NCBI GenBank assembly: GCA_016800925.1
Contig: JABCPU010000042.1
Span: 1 to 64,000, forward strand
Source: Suillus spraguei
Taxonomy: Eukaryota; Basidiomycota; Agaricomycetes; Boletales; Suillaceae
Direction of reading: 5' to 3'
DNA length: 64,000 nt
Shown here one piece after another: positions 9,581 through 19,274 of the stretch (position 1 is the stretch's first letter; every line of letters starts with the position of its first letter). The position numbers were made by a program, and so were the translations under genes. The notes beneath the pieces are model-generated. The model was not told the DNA's origin. It ran no database searches and saw only the letters and a program-made list of their open reading frames with translations.

Positions 9581-11092
9581 CTCCAGCAAAGATGATAACG
9601 AGTACCAGACTCTCCTCCCTGACGCTCTATTCGTTCGTCTTATTGACACCGACCTGAAGGATGTTTTGTCATCCTCTGACCCCCTCGACAACCCTGTCTT
9701 CAAGATAGCATCTGATGCTCTTGATGGCGTATGCCTTCCACCTATGAAGTCGGCACTCTCTGATTGGAAGATTGAGGAGAACATCCTCTATTTTAAGAAT
9801 CGTGCCTACATTCCACCAGCCATTGTCCCGATATCCTGAAAAGATATCATGATCACCCCACCGCGGGACATCCCGGTAGATTCAAAACTGAAGAACTCAT
9901 AAAACGGGAAGCCTGGTGGCCCGCTATGGGCTCTTATATTCGGAAATATGTGGAGGGTTGCACCCTTTGTCAGCAAATGAAAGCAGATACACATCCTGTT
10001 CACCCCCCGCTTGCCCCGATCCCCTCGTCTGCGACTCGACCCTTTTCTCAGGTCTCTGTTGATCTTATCACTGACCTCCCTGTTTCTGGAGGCTTTGACA
10101 GTATCATGGTCGTGGTAGACCATGGCCTTACGAAGGGGGTAATTATTATCCCTTGTCTTAAAACCATCACTTCTGAAGGCATCGCCAAACTATTCTTGAA
10201 ACACGTCTACCGTCGATTTGGACTCCATGACAAAGTCATCTCGGATCGAGGTCCGCAATTCCTATCTCGCTTCTCCAAGGAGCTTGCCTGACTCCTCGAC
10301 TACGTCATCGCCCCATCTATGGCTTATCATCCTCAAACTGGTGGTCAAACTGAGAGGCTCAATCAAGAACTAGAAACATACCTGCGTATCTATTGCCGCA
10401 ATAATCCTGAAGATCGGATAGAACATCTACCAATCGCCGAATTTGTCCACAACCACTGAAAACATGATGCAAGGAATGCATCACCCTTCTATCTAATGAT
10501 GGGATACGAACCACGTGCTATCCCTCATCTGATCCCCGATTCATCTGTCCCCGCAGCAGAAGATCGAGTACAATCCCTGCAGAAGATAAGAGAAGAAGCA
10601 ATCGCCTGCCATAATATTGCGATGCAAACAATGGCCGAACGATCCCAAGGAGAAAAGTACACTCCATGGAAGATCGAAGATAAGGTCTGGCTATCTGCTA
10701 CTAATCTTAGACTCAAACTCCCATCGCGGAAACTTGCGCCAAAGCGATACAGACCTTTCCCGATCATCGATGTCTTATCACCCATCACATTCACGCTCAA
10801 ACTCCCTCCACAATGGAAAATTCATCCCACTTTCCATGCTTCTGTCTTATCATCCCATAGCAAAACAGATGTACATGGCCCGAACTTCCCCGAACCACCA
10901 CCTGACATCATCGAAGAAGAAGAAGAATATGAAGTAGAAGCAATTCTTTCTCACAAAGGAATCGGCATTCGCCGACGATATCTTGTTTCCTGGAAAGGAT
11001 ATTCTTCGGGAGATAATGAGTGGCTCCCAGAAAAGAACTTGAAGAACTCCACTCGAATCTTGAATGCTTATAAGAAGCAACATTCCCTCTGA
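9581..11092 (+). pseudogene. Integrase with C-terminal chromodomain of E2
   Basis: The remains of an HHCC zinc domain (CTLCQQMKAD near 9960) are followed by the catalytic core: [30 protein letters not shown] and YHPQTGGQTERLNQ. Stops at 9837, 10289 and 10457 interrupt it; the last two are CGA in E3. After a GKEY-like linker, a chromodomain lies at about 10915-11085 (EEYEVEAIL, RRYLVSWKGY, NEWLPEKNL). Its three aromatic positions (Y, W, Y/W) are kept, as in chromoviruses that bind methylated H3K9 and target heterochromatin. The last frame stops at 11090-11092. Confidence 0.88.
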
Positions 11093-11148
11093 TTACTCTT
11101 CAGTCAATCAAATCGCACAAAGCACTTGATCAACTAACACCGTTCGAA

Positions 11149-13099
11149 ATGTCTTTTCCCACTGCATACATCACCCTCGTCACTATTGTCAACAATGACT
11201 CCGACTCCAATGCAGAAAACTACAGAACCCTTGCCACTGAAATCGACAACACCTCCTACATCGAAGCCACCCTTCTATGCGAAGGACATGCTCTTGAAAT
11301 TGAGAGAATCCTGTTATGAACTGGGGTGGCGTCACCAGCGACAATGAAAAGACACAGACAGTCTGCTGGGAGGTTCTACAATACCCAAAAGAGGATAAGG
11401 TGAAAGTACAAGGAACGCGTTCCGAGTACGATCAAGGGTTCGGCCTCAAAGACAAGTCTAAGAGGTTCTGCGAGAATAGAGACTAAGGCTAAGGAGTGCT
11501 TAGACTTAGAGATGATTCAAGACGACTTAGGTTGGAGACCTAAGTGAAGGAGATTCCAGGTAAAACCCAGTAAGATTAAAGTAAGGAATCTACTACAAGT
11601 ACACTGTGCTTAAATAGGCTAATATGTGCGCACAGACCAAGTAATCGTGAGAATGTAACTGCATATCCTAATAAGGAAGGCATGTGTTTGTACAGATACG
11701 TTGAGCATATAAGGCAAAGTCATGTGACATGTCATACAAGTAAGGAAACAAAGGGAAAATGAATAGGGGCACGTACGATTGTAACAAATCCTCACCGCAA
11801 GAGGTGCCTTTCCTGCTTTACTCCTCGTCAACATCATCCGCACCGCCGCCCTCATTGAAACCAACATCAATGAAACCACAGAAATTACGTATCGCCAACG
11901 CATCTTACATCTACAAAAACATATTTGTTCTTATGCAATGCTGTTGCTTCCCCATTCTTTTAAGAGCGATGTTGAAGAAGCTATTCACATCGTGGCCAAA
12001 CGCTGAGCAGGTGTTGCTCGACCTCCCTCTCCACAAAGAGATACGGACCCACTTCCTATCCCTCCACCCTCTTCTTCGCACATTTATTCTAATCTTGATG
12101 CCTTTGCTGGCTTATATACTGCTGTCCAGGAGATTGGACAGCTCACCAACGCGGTCGTCGAAACTATTCAGCAATCGGTCGTTGAAACAAGAGCAGCCAG
12201 AAACTTAGTCGAAGAAGCCATTACCGATTTACAGCAAACACAAGCGGACCTCGCTTCACCACGAACCCCATCTCCTATTGAACAACCAACTTCATCGCCC
12301 TCTGTCACAATCACCCATGACCACCCCGCATGGTTATACGAACCTTGCACAGAAGAACAGTGTGAGGCCACAAAAATATTAGGAGTCCCTGTTGCTGAGC
12401 TGGTAGCACTTGGCCCTCGACTCTGCAACCTCCATATTCATCCTTCCACGTCTATTCCATCATCATTTGGCCTAATGGATCCTGTCTCGCCAGTCTGTAA
12501 AGGACTTTGGCATAACATCCCCTTCTTCCTCTAACGAACACCTTGCAGTTGCTGAACGAGCAACTACTCCTGATCTTCCAACATCAGCATACACTCTCAC
12601 TACTAAACAACAAGCGCAGCTCAGATGCGACAATGCTTTCGCTTTAAGTTGTATGGCGCGACGGAAGGGGAAGAAGTGCGCCAGATCCACTAGTCCCAAA
12701 CCCATTATTTCGCCATCACCTTTACGCATGTCTACCTCTAACACTGATGATAATATGAAGTGTTGAGTCTGTGGTATCACTGGGCATCGGCAAAAGAATT
12801 GCCCCGACTACCAATGCCAAATTTGCCTGCGACATGCTCCTACCCATCTTTCTATCTACTGTCCCCAAAGAGTCGGGACTCTTCCATTTGCGTTAACATG
12901 GAAAGACGACGGGTTCTACAAAGCGCTTCGTTCTTGGGAACAACAGCTCAGTGATGAGCGAACTCAAGCGGCAAAAAGGCGAGATTCAAAACGACATGCT
13001 GGTGCTGAAGAAGCCGCATACATGAGGAGTGGGTCAGTCCTTGATGAGGACTATGAGTATAGCAATGATCCCATTTACTACGCTAATCAAGACGAGTAA
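11149..13099 (+). pseudogene. Third ORF of E2, split by a solo LTR
   Basis: The ATG at 11149 starts MSFPTAYITLV, 57 bp after the pol stop. With the solo LTR and duplicated AATCC removed, about 490 codons remain, ending in TAA at 13097-13099. Lesions include a stop near 12004, a frameshift near 12500 and TGA at 12764 (CGA in E4). The middle is helical and Glu/Gln-rich (TNAVVETIQQSVVETRAARN). A basic KGKK segment and two zinc knuckles (C-x2-C-x4-H-x4-C, then C-x2-C-x6-H-x4-C) follow, then a charged tail. Homologous ORFs lie at the same place in E1, E3, E4 and E5. It has no signal peptide or membrane helix, so it is not an env. Function unknown. Confidence 0.75.
11312..11786 (-). repeat. Solo LTR inside E2 third ORF, TSD AATCC
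   Basis: A complete 475-bp reverse LTR starts TGTTAT and ends GTAACA. AATCC is duplicated at 11307-11311 and 11787-11791. The insertion broke the third ORF of E2 after E2 itself had integrated. Confidence 0.94.
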
Positions 13100-13131
13100 A
13101 GTTGGTGACTTTACATGTAAAACAGGGGTAA

Positions 13132-13606
13132 TGTTACAGTCATACGTGCCCCTATTCATTTTTCCTTGTCTCCTTTAACTTGTATATTACATAATGTGAC
13201 TCTGACTCATATGCTCAACGCATCTGTACTATAGTTGCCTTCCTTCTTTGGATATGCACTTACATTCTCATGTCTCTCTTCGTCCATGCGCACATATTGA
13301 CCTATTTAAGCATGTTGTATTATGCTTGATACTTTACTTTAATCTTACTGGGTTTTACCTGGAATATCCTTTGCTTAGGCCTCCAACCTAAGTCGTCTTG
13401 AATCGTCTCTAAGTCTAAGCACTCCTTAGTCTTAGTCTCTATTCTCAAAGAACCTCTTAGATCCATCTTTGAGGCCGAACCCATGATCGTACTCGGAATG
13501 CGTTCCTTGTACTCTTGCCTTGTCCTCCTTTGGACATTGTAGAACTTCCCAGCAGACTGTCTGTGTCTTTGCACTGTCGCTGGTGATGCTACCCCAGTTC
13601 GTAACA
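13132..13606 (+). repeat. 3' LTR of E2 (475 bp)
   Basis: It is preceded by the polypurine tract AAAACAGGGGTA (13119-13130) used to prime plus-strand DNA. By eye it differs from the 5' LTR at 12 positions. Eight of these are CpG to TpG or CpA, for example AACGCG in the 5' copy against AATGCG here. Confidence 0.95.
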
Positions 13607-13645
13607 CATAACCAGTTCTTACTGGGCATGAAGAAGCATGGCCGC

Positions 13646-14610
13646 TGTAAAGATACAACCTAGCTTGGGATGTAGATAAACCACTGCCTAAGCTAGTATG
13701 TTAGTCTTGCGCTCTGTCTAGTCTGCTTCACTTGTAAGAACAAGAGCGTTCGACCCTAAAGGGGGATGCCTATTCAGTATGGTCAGGTTTGAGTCTAACT
13801 TATTTGCGAAACAAGCGTCGAGGTCTGCGGTAAGTTGCTGTGGTCAGCGATGATACTGCCGGAACTAGCGTCGTGAGTAGCGGTGCTACCATCATCGAGA
13901 TAAGGTCAGTAACAGTAGCATTGAGCGAGCGATGTCAAGTGGTGGTCTCAGCGGTAGCGGTAAGGTTGCGAGCGGTGCAATGAAACAGTAAAGAAGTCTG
14001 CGATACTTTTAGTGGTAAAGTAGTGGTTCATGGGAAGTTCAGTCAAAGTAACAGTCGAAAGTCCAGCGGTATGCCAGCAGTAACGGAGAACGAGCGTGAT
14101 GTATTAACGAGCGATAAGGAAACTTTAAAGACTATGTCCACTACTGGGTAGATCCAGAGCTAGACAATAATTCTGACCTATAGTACATGCAATGGGGTAA
14201 AATCAGGTACTGTATTGTGTGGGGTACGCGGTGCTTATATCCTAATTCATATGTACTCGGAATACTCTTAGGCGAGATCAGTAGCGCTGGAGTGTAGTAA
14301 CTGCCATAAGTAAACATAGCGCGAGGCGCTGCGGCATGAGGCAACATGTAATAATGCTTGCCATGGAATCAGTGATAACAAACAGAAAACAAACTACGCA
14401 CCAAATGGAGCTATGTGGACGTGGCAAGGACATGGAAGGACATCAGTTCGTGGAATGTGGTGCAGCAGTCGGTATGGTGTGCGGTAAGTGTGGGATGCCG
14501 CCGGTACTGCTAAAGGGGTAAGATGGCCATGGACAAGTGGTAACTCCTGTAGACATGAGACGAGTGTCAAAATATGGGGTTTTAAGCCCAGCGCCAATAT
14601 GTTCATTACA
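13646..14610 (+). repeat. 965-bp LTR-like arm, left copy of an inverted pair
   Basis: It begins TGTAAAGATACAACC and ends ATTACA. A near-identical copy of exactly the same length lies inverted at 15146-16110. The TG...CA ends suggest LTRs of another retrotransposon, but no 5-bp duplication flanks either arm. It is full of GCGGTAA-type repeats. The frame at 14336-14521 occurs in both arms and is not considered a gene. Confidence 0.8.
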
Positions 14611-15145
14611 CCACAATCAATTGAAAGACTTCTTTCAAAGTGTGACATGACAGGCAAGTCTGAACTCTGACTCCATTATCTTAGAAGTCCTGGTTCTGAA
14701 TTGTGGTTTGAACCTGACTGAGGGTCCGGTTCAAGGTTCAGGCAATATGGTGAACTGAACCATTGGTCTGGTCCGTGGGTCGAGGACTTGCAGAATTGAA
14801 GAACCGGTTCTTGCCTACACTCATTTTGACTCACATAGACTTGTCTGTATTCGTCTGCTTGCCTGCACTCGTTTTCACTTGCCTGAGCTTATCTGCTGGT
14901 GTCTGCTCTTGCCTGTACCTCCACTCCTCTCATTCTGGCACCTTCAGGTGTCATTCACATATGTTCAAGCCATATCAGCATTTGCTGACGTGCACTGGGC
15001 ATATGAATTAAGCACTAGCAAAGGGCTTGTACCTTGAGGGAGAAGAGCTAAGTTTATATGATTTTTCTTGACAAAATTTTTATTAGTCTGGATTTGGTTC
15101 GAACCCTTGCTGAACCAGAACCAGACCATTATTGGACCGAACCAG
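14611..15145. other. Spacer between the inverted arms
   Basis: This 535-bp spacer has no gene. It carries many GGTTC/GAACC motifs (about 14690-14800 and 15095-15145), similar in kind to the subterminal repeats of the hAT element at 49432. It might contain a non-autonomous hAT relic, but I found no clean terminal repeat. Confidence 0.4.
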
Positions 15146-16110
15146 TGTAACAAACATATTGGCACTGGGCTTAAAACCCCATATTTTGACACTCGTCTCA
15201 CGTCTACAGGAGATAACACTTGTCCATGGCCGTCTTACCCTGTTTAGCAGTACCGGCGGCATCCCATGCTTACCGCACACTGTACTGACTGCTGCACCAC
15301 ATTCCACGAACCGATGTCCTTCCATGTCCTTGCCACGTCCACATAGCTCCATTTGGTGCGTAGTTTGTTTTCTGTTCGTTATCACTGATTCCATGGCAAG
15401 CATTATTACATGTTGCCTCATGCCGCAGCGCCTCGCGCTATGTTTACTTATGGCAGTTACTACACTCCAGTGCTACTGATCTCGCCTAAGAGTATTCTGA
15501 GTACATACGAATTAGGATATAAGCACCGCATACCCCGCACAATACAGTACCTGATTTTACCCCATTGCACGTACTATAGGTCAGAATTATTGTCTAGCTC
15601 TGGATCTACCCAGTAGTGGACATAGTCTTTAAAGTTTCCTTACCGCTCATTAATACATCACGCTTGTTCTCCGTTACCGCTGGCATACCGCCGGACTTTC
15701 GACTGTTACTTTGACTGAACTTCCCATGAACCACTACTTTATCGCTGAAAGTATCGCGGACTTCTTTACTGTTTCATTGCACTGCTCGCAACCTTACCGC
15801 TACCGCTGAGACCACCGCTCGACATCGCTTGTTCAACGCTACTGTTACTGACCTTATCTCGATGATGGTAGCACTGCTACTCACTACGCTAGTTCTGGCA
15901 GTATATCGTTGACCGCAGCAACTTGCCACTGACCATGACGCTTGTTTCACAAATAAGTTAGACTCGAACTTGACCATACTAAATAGGCATCCCCCTTTAG
16001 GGTCGAATGCTCATGTTCTTACAAGTGAAGCAGACTAGACGGAGTGCAAGACTAACATACTAGTTTAGGCAGTGGTTTATCTACGGCCCAAGCTAGGTTG
16101 TATCTTTACA
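15146..16110 (-). repeat. 965-bp LTR-like arm, right copy, inverted
   Basis: Read on the minus strand it starts TGTAAAGATACAACC and ends GTTACA, matching the left arm throughout. Together the arms form a large inverted repeat with a 535-bp loop. The sequence just beyond (CCGGACTTTTCCATCACTA at 16111) resembles the reverse complement of the start of the small element at 56231. Confidence 0.8.
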
Positions 16111-16572
16111 CCGGACTTTTCCATCACTAATTCGGACATCGATTCTGAGGTCAATTGTTGAGCATCAGAATCGAGTAGAATTGTGAATTGCCCTGAAATT
16201 CAGAATGGTTTGACAAGTCTAAATTTGTATTTGTACTTGTATTATGAATTAAATACATGATCCAAAAAAACATATAATGGAAAATATCAGACTACAAATG
16301 AACAACAAACGACTCCTCCCATTGATTAATGCCAAAATCCCATGGCAAATGCAAGTAAAAACACAGCTGAAAAATCTGCTAGTGAGAAAGGCAGGAAGAA
16401 CTCGAAGAGCACCGAACCTGGTATGGCTAGTAAGAGGGGATTGAAGGGTCATGTTTGGCCTGACGAGCATGTTGATGCTGCTGATGGATCTTCCTGTATT
16501 GGAGAAAGCCTTGTAACAGCCATTGGGCACATTGCTAATGTGGAGTGTACCGAGCCATGACATAGTAGGTGG

Positions 16573-16740
16573 ATGGTATATCAGGACTTATTGAATAATC
16601 TAGTAGTAAGTGCTATGTATGAGAATCGTTTAGAGTCTGTTCAGGTTGACAAATATTTGCAACATTTGATGTTGTGGCTGTGTGTTCATTTGGCATCCTC
16701 CTCCTTCTGGCAGGTGGAGCTCAAACCTTCGTCATCCACT
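16573..16740 (+). pseudogene. PIF/Harbinger transposase N-terminal fragment
   Basis: The translation contains ESVQVDKYLQHLMLWLCVHLASSSF, which matches the RVDKYLQHLMLRLCVRSASSSF segment of the minus-strand transposase near 30050-30140. Only this N-terminal exon is present, with altered residues, and no DDE core follows. It lies immediately before the Myb-like accessory gene. Confidence 0.6.
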
Positions 16741-16850
16741 GGCCAGCACCACAATACAGTATGGAGTGCTTTGATCCTCACATTTGTCAAATCATATGTT
16801 CATCAGTGGTTGCTGTTATCTCTATCTGTGGTCAATTCACTACTTTACTC

Positions 16851-17990
16851 ATGGCTACAGAAGCATCTCCTGAGCCCAAGGCTCAATGGAACTCACAAGA
16901 AACTAATGCCCTCCTTGCCTTTCTATTCAGCAAGCTTTCTGAGGCTGGTGATGGCAGCAACTTCAAGTCTCAAACATTCAGCTCAGCAGCATCAGTCCTA
17001 TCTCAAGCCCATCTGCTTACTGCAGGGCCCCTCAAGACTGCAAAACATTGCAAAACCAAGTGGATGTCAGTAAGCACATCACACATTATGTATACTGATC
17101 TGTACTGATAACAACTTCATGTAGCTTAAGCAAATGTATGGTAATATTGAGGCCTATCATAGTCTCTCAGGTGTACACTGGGATAGTGAGAGGGGAGCTG
17201 GAATTGAAGGAGAGGCTGCATGGGTGGTATGGAATGCATTTCTCCAATCAAGTGTAAGTGTGCCCCTATATCACACACATTTCAATATCACAACTAACAT
17301 TTTGATGTACTAGCAATCCTGTGGCACAATGCACCAATACCACAATGCTGGCTGGTCATTCTGCTCACAGATGCAAGCTATCTTACCAAATGGTCATGGT
17401 GCTCAGGGCCATCATGCCTTTCATGCAGCATCTGCCACCACAGCTTCACCAGTAGTTGCCGACACACCTGATACTCAACAAGATGACGTACCTCATCTTA
17501 CTGTTGCCAGCATCATGCTACATGATGCCTTGACTCCTGAGCCTTCAGCTGCTGTCAGTCCTTCCCTTACTACAGGGCCTATTACCACTGGTTTTGTGAT
17601 TCCTGGTGCTCCCACCTCAATGGCAGTAGCCTCCAATAACCTCAGCAGTAGAGGCAGTAGAGGCAAACATACTCATGATGAGGCATTGCTTGAGACTGAA
17701 ACATCATCATACATTTCAACCTCTCCATCATTCTCATCCCCCGTCATGTCAAGCACACTAATATCAACTCCATCTGCTATCCAATCAGATCCGATCAATC
17801 CTACTTCTGTCTGGTCTACAGATCCTGTCCGGATCACCCATCCGAAAGTTCCTACTTCTCACACTCTAACTCCCTTGTGGACATCTGTGTCTACCTCCTT
17901 TCAGCAATCCTCCTGTCTCTGGTATTCCGGCTGTGTATATTTCCTTCCGCTTATTGATCCATTACCTGTGTCTCATTTCCAACTCACTGT
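16851..17990 (+). pseudogene. Harbinger Myb/SANT-like accessory gene, 5' part
   Basis: The ATG at 16851 opens a frame with a trihelix/Myb-like domain: AQWNSQETNALLAFLFSKLSEAGDG, NFKSQTFSSAASVL and KTAKHCKTKW. After a short intron near 17070-17125 it continues with SGVHWDSERGAGI and VWNAFLQSS, and after a second intron (about 17251-17313) with CGTMHQYHNAGWSF and a Ser/Thr/Pro-rich tail. PIF/Harbinger elements encode such a DNA-binding partner, which helps the transposase enter the nucleus and bind the ends. The coding sequence is lost near 17990, where a non-coding insertion begins. A matching C-terminal part resumes near 20930. Confidence 0.65.
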
Positions 17991-18487
17991 AGTGAGCAAA
18001 GTCACGCTGACCGTCAAACCCCCATTTTTGACAAGCGTCTCATTACCATTGTCCTGCATGATACAGGAATCATGCATGGACATGACTGCTAGGTGACCCA
18101 CAAAAGACCATGTCTGTTAGCTTAGCTCTCAGACTAGTCAACCCATACCTTGGTTCAAAACACTTCCAGACATTTCTGCTGATTCACAAATCTGCATTGT
18201 TTGAAGAAAAGTCATATGTGAGATGGGAATCACATAATGACCTAGTTGATGTGAGAAGAAGATTAAAGGTTTAGGTATAGCCTTACCTTTGGCTTATTCA
18301 CTTTGGCTAGAGAAAACCATAGAGAAAAGTTCAAAGCCTACATAAACCTACCAAAAACAACCTATGTTTCACCTGTTTCCATTGTACTATTATTCTTGTC
18401 TCTTCTTCTCCATTTTCCCCTTACTATTTCTTACTACTAGGATGCCTTGACACCCCAAACACTTCATAAAATTGTACCCACAGGGTA

Positions 18488-18597
18488 TGACATCATGATG
18501 ATGTCATAATGATATCATACTGATGTCACTTCATTCTGGACAGTTCCATTTCACTTCTAGAACATTCTGCTCCACTATGATGTCATATATGATGTCA
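18488..18597. promoter_or_regulatory. Cluster of TGATGTCA motifs
   Basis: Five copies of TGATGTCA or its complement TGACATCA occur within 110 bp (18488, 18499, 18521, 18578, 18590), plus TGATATCA at 18511. They are one transition from the bZIP/CRE site TGACGTCA. Binding is not shown. Confidence 0.35.
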
Positions 18598-18856
18598 TGA
18601 CTCCACCTTTTCCTTTTATTCCTATTCTTTCGAGTTTGGATGAATATTTTGATTGGTTCTCTCTATATTAGCTTACATAACTATTTTCCCATGCTACATG
18701 TATACAAGGAGAGCCCATTCTCCCCCCCAAAAAAGGATCTCCCACTTGTCACTATATTTCAGGAGTAAATATTTCTCAAGGCTTGCAAAGTTAGTCACTT
18801 TGAAGCATTGTTAAATCAAGTGCAGGGTAACAAATTCCCTTGAGACCATTGTTATA

Positions 18857-18897
18857 CTATTTTCAAAGCTAGGTATACGATATACCTAGGAAAATAG
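18857..18897. repeat. Long imperfect hairpin
   Basis: CTAGGTATA and TATACCTAG flank a 3-nt loop (18869-18889). An outer stem CTATTTT/AAAATAG (18857-18863 and 18891-18897) encloses it. Confidence 0.6.
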
Positions 18898-18966
18898 TCA
18901 GTTATATTAGAGACCACATCTCTCCAGCTCATATCTTTGACTAGCCACTATCTGGTCCACGTATTC

Positions 18967-18988
18967 TATTCTCATATCTTTGAGAATA
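18967..18988. repeat. Hairpin with perfect 8-bp stem
   Basis: TATTCTCA (18967-18974) pairs with TGAGAATA (18981-18988) across a 6-nt loop. It lies just before the 50-bp hairpin array. Confidence 0.55.
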
Positions 18989-19003
18989 CTATCTCAGTCT
19001 ATT

Positions 19004-19274
19004 GTCTAGAAGGTTCATTCCTAGACAACTCTACCCAAGTTCCCAAGTCTAGTGCCTAGAAGGATCATTCCTAGGCCAATCTATTCAAGTGCCCAAGTCT
19101 ATTGTCTAGAAGGTTCATTCCTAGACAAATCTACCCAAGTTCCCAAGTCTACTGCCTAGAAGATTCATTCCTAGGCCAATCTATTTCACACCCAGATTAT
19201 TGTCTAGAAGGATCTTTCCTAGACAAATCTATCCACGTACACCCAGTTCCCAGCCTAGACAGTCTACTCTAGGC
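19004..19274. repeat. Tandem array of six hairpins, 50-bp period
   Basis: Hairpin units start at 19004, 19054, 19104, 19154, 19202 and 19253. Odd units have stem GTCTAG/CTAGAC and even units GCCTAG/CTAGGC, so the second base pair alternates between T-A and C-G while pairing is kept. Loops and linkers such as CCCAAGTCTA are also conserved. It lies in the insertion between the two halves of the Harbinger accessory gene. Confidence 0.75.

Larger units (their letters stand above)
5396..13606 (+). mobile_element. Full-length chromovirus E2 (Ty3/Gypsy), TSD CATAA
   Basis: Two 475-bp LTRs (5396-6350, itself interrupted, and 13132-13606) bound gag, protease, RT, RNase H, integrase with chromodomain, and a third ORF. 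The target duplication CATAA is perfect (5391-5395 and 13607-13611). Two solo LTRs of the same family have landed inside it in reverse orientation (5528-6002 and 11312-11786), each with its own 5-bp duplication. Removing these, E2 is about 7.25 kb. Stops and frameshifts are spread through pol, and the gag zinc knuckle is deleted, so it is not autonomous. The two LTRs differ at 12 positions by my alignment. Confidence 0.95.

Noticed and set aside
11149..13099. Third ORF as a retroviral envelope gene
   Set aside because: No signal peptide, transmembrane helix or cleavage motif; zinc knuckles instead.
14336..15421. Matching ORFs in the two arms (14336-14521 plus, 15083-15421 minus) as a duplicated gene
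   Set aside because: They lie inside the 965-bp LTR-like repeats, have no domain signature, and match only because the arms match.
19004..19274. CRISPR-like array
   Set aside because: The between-hairpin segments are also conserved, the organism is a fungus, and there are no cas genes; it is an ordinary tandem repeat with dyad symmetry.
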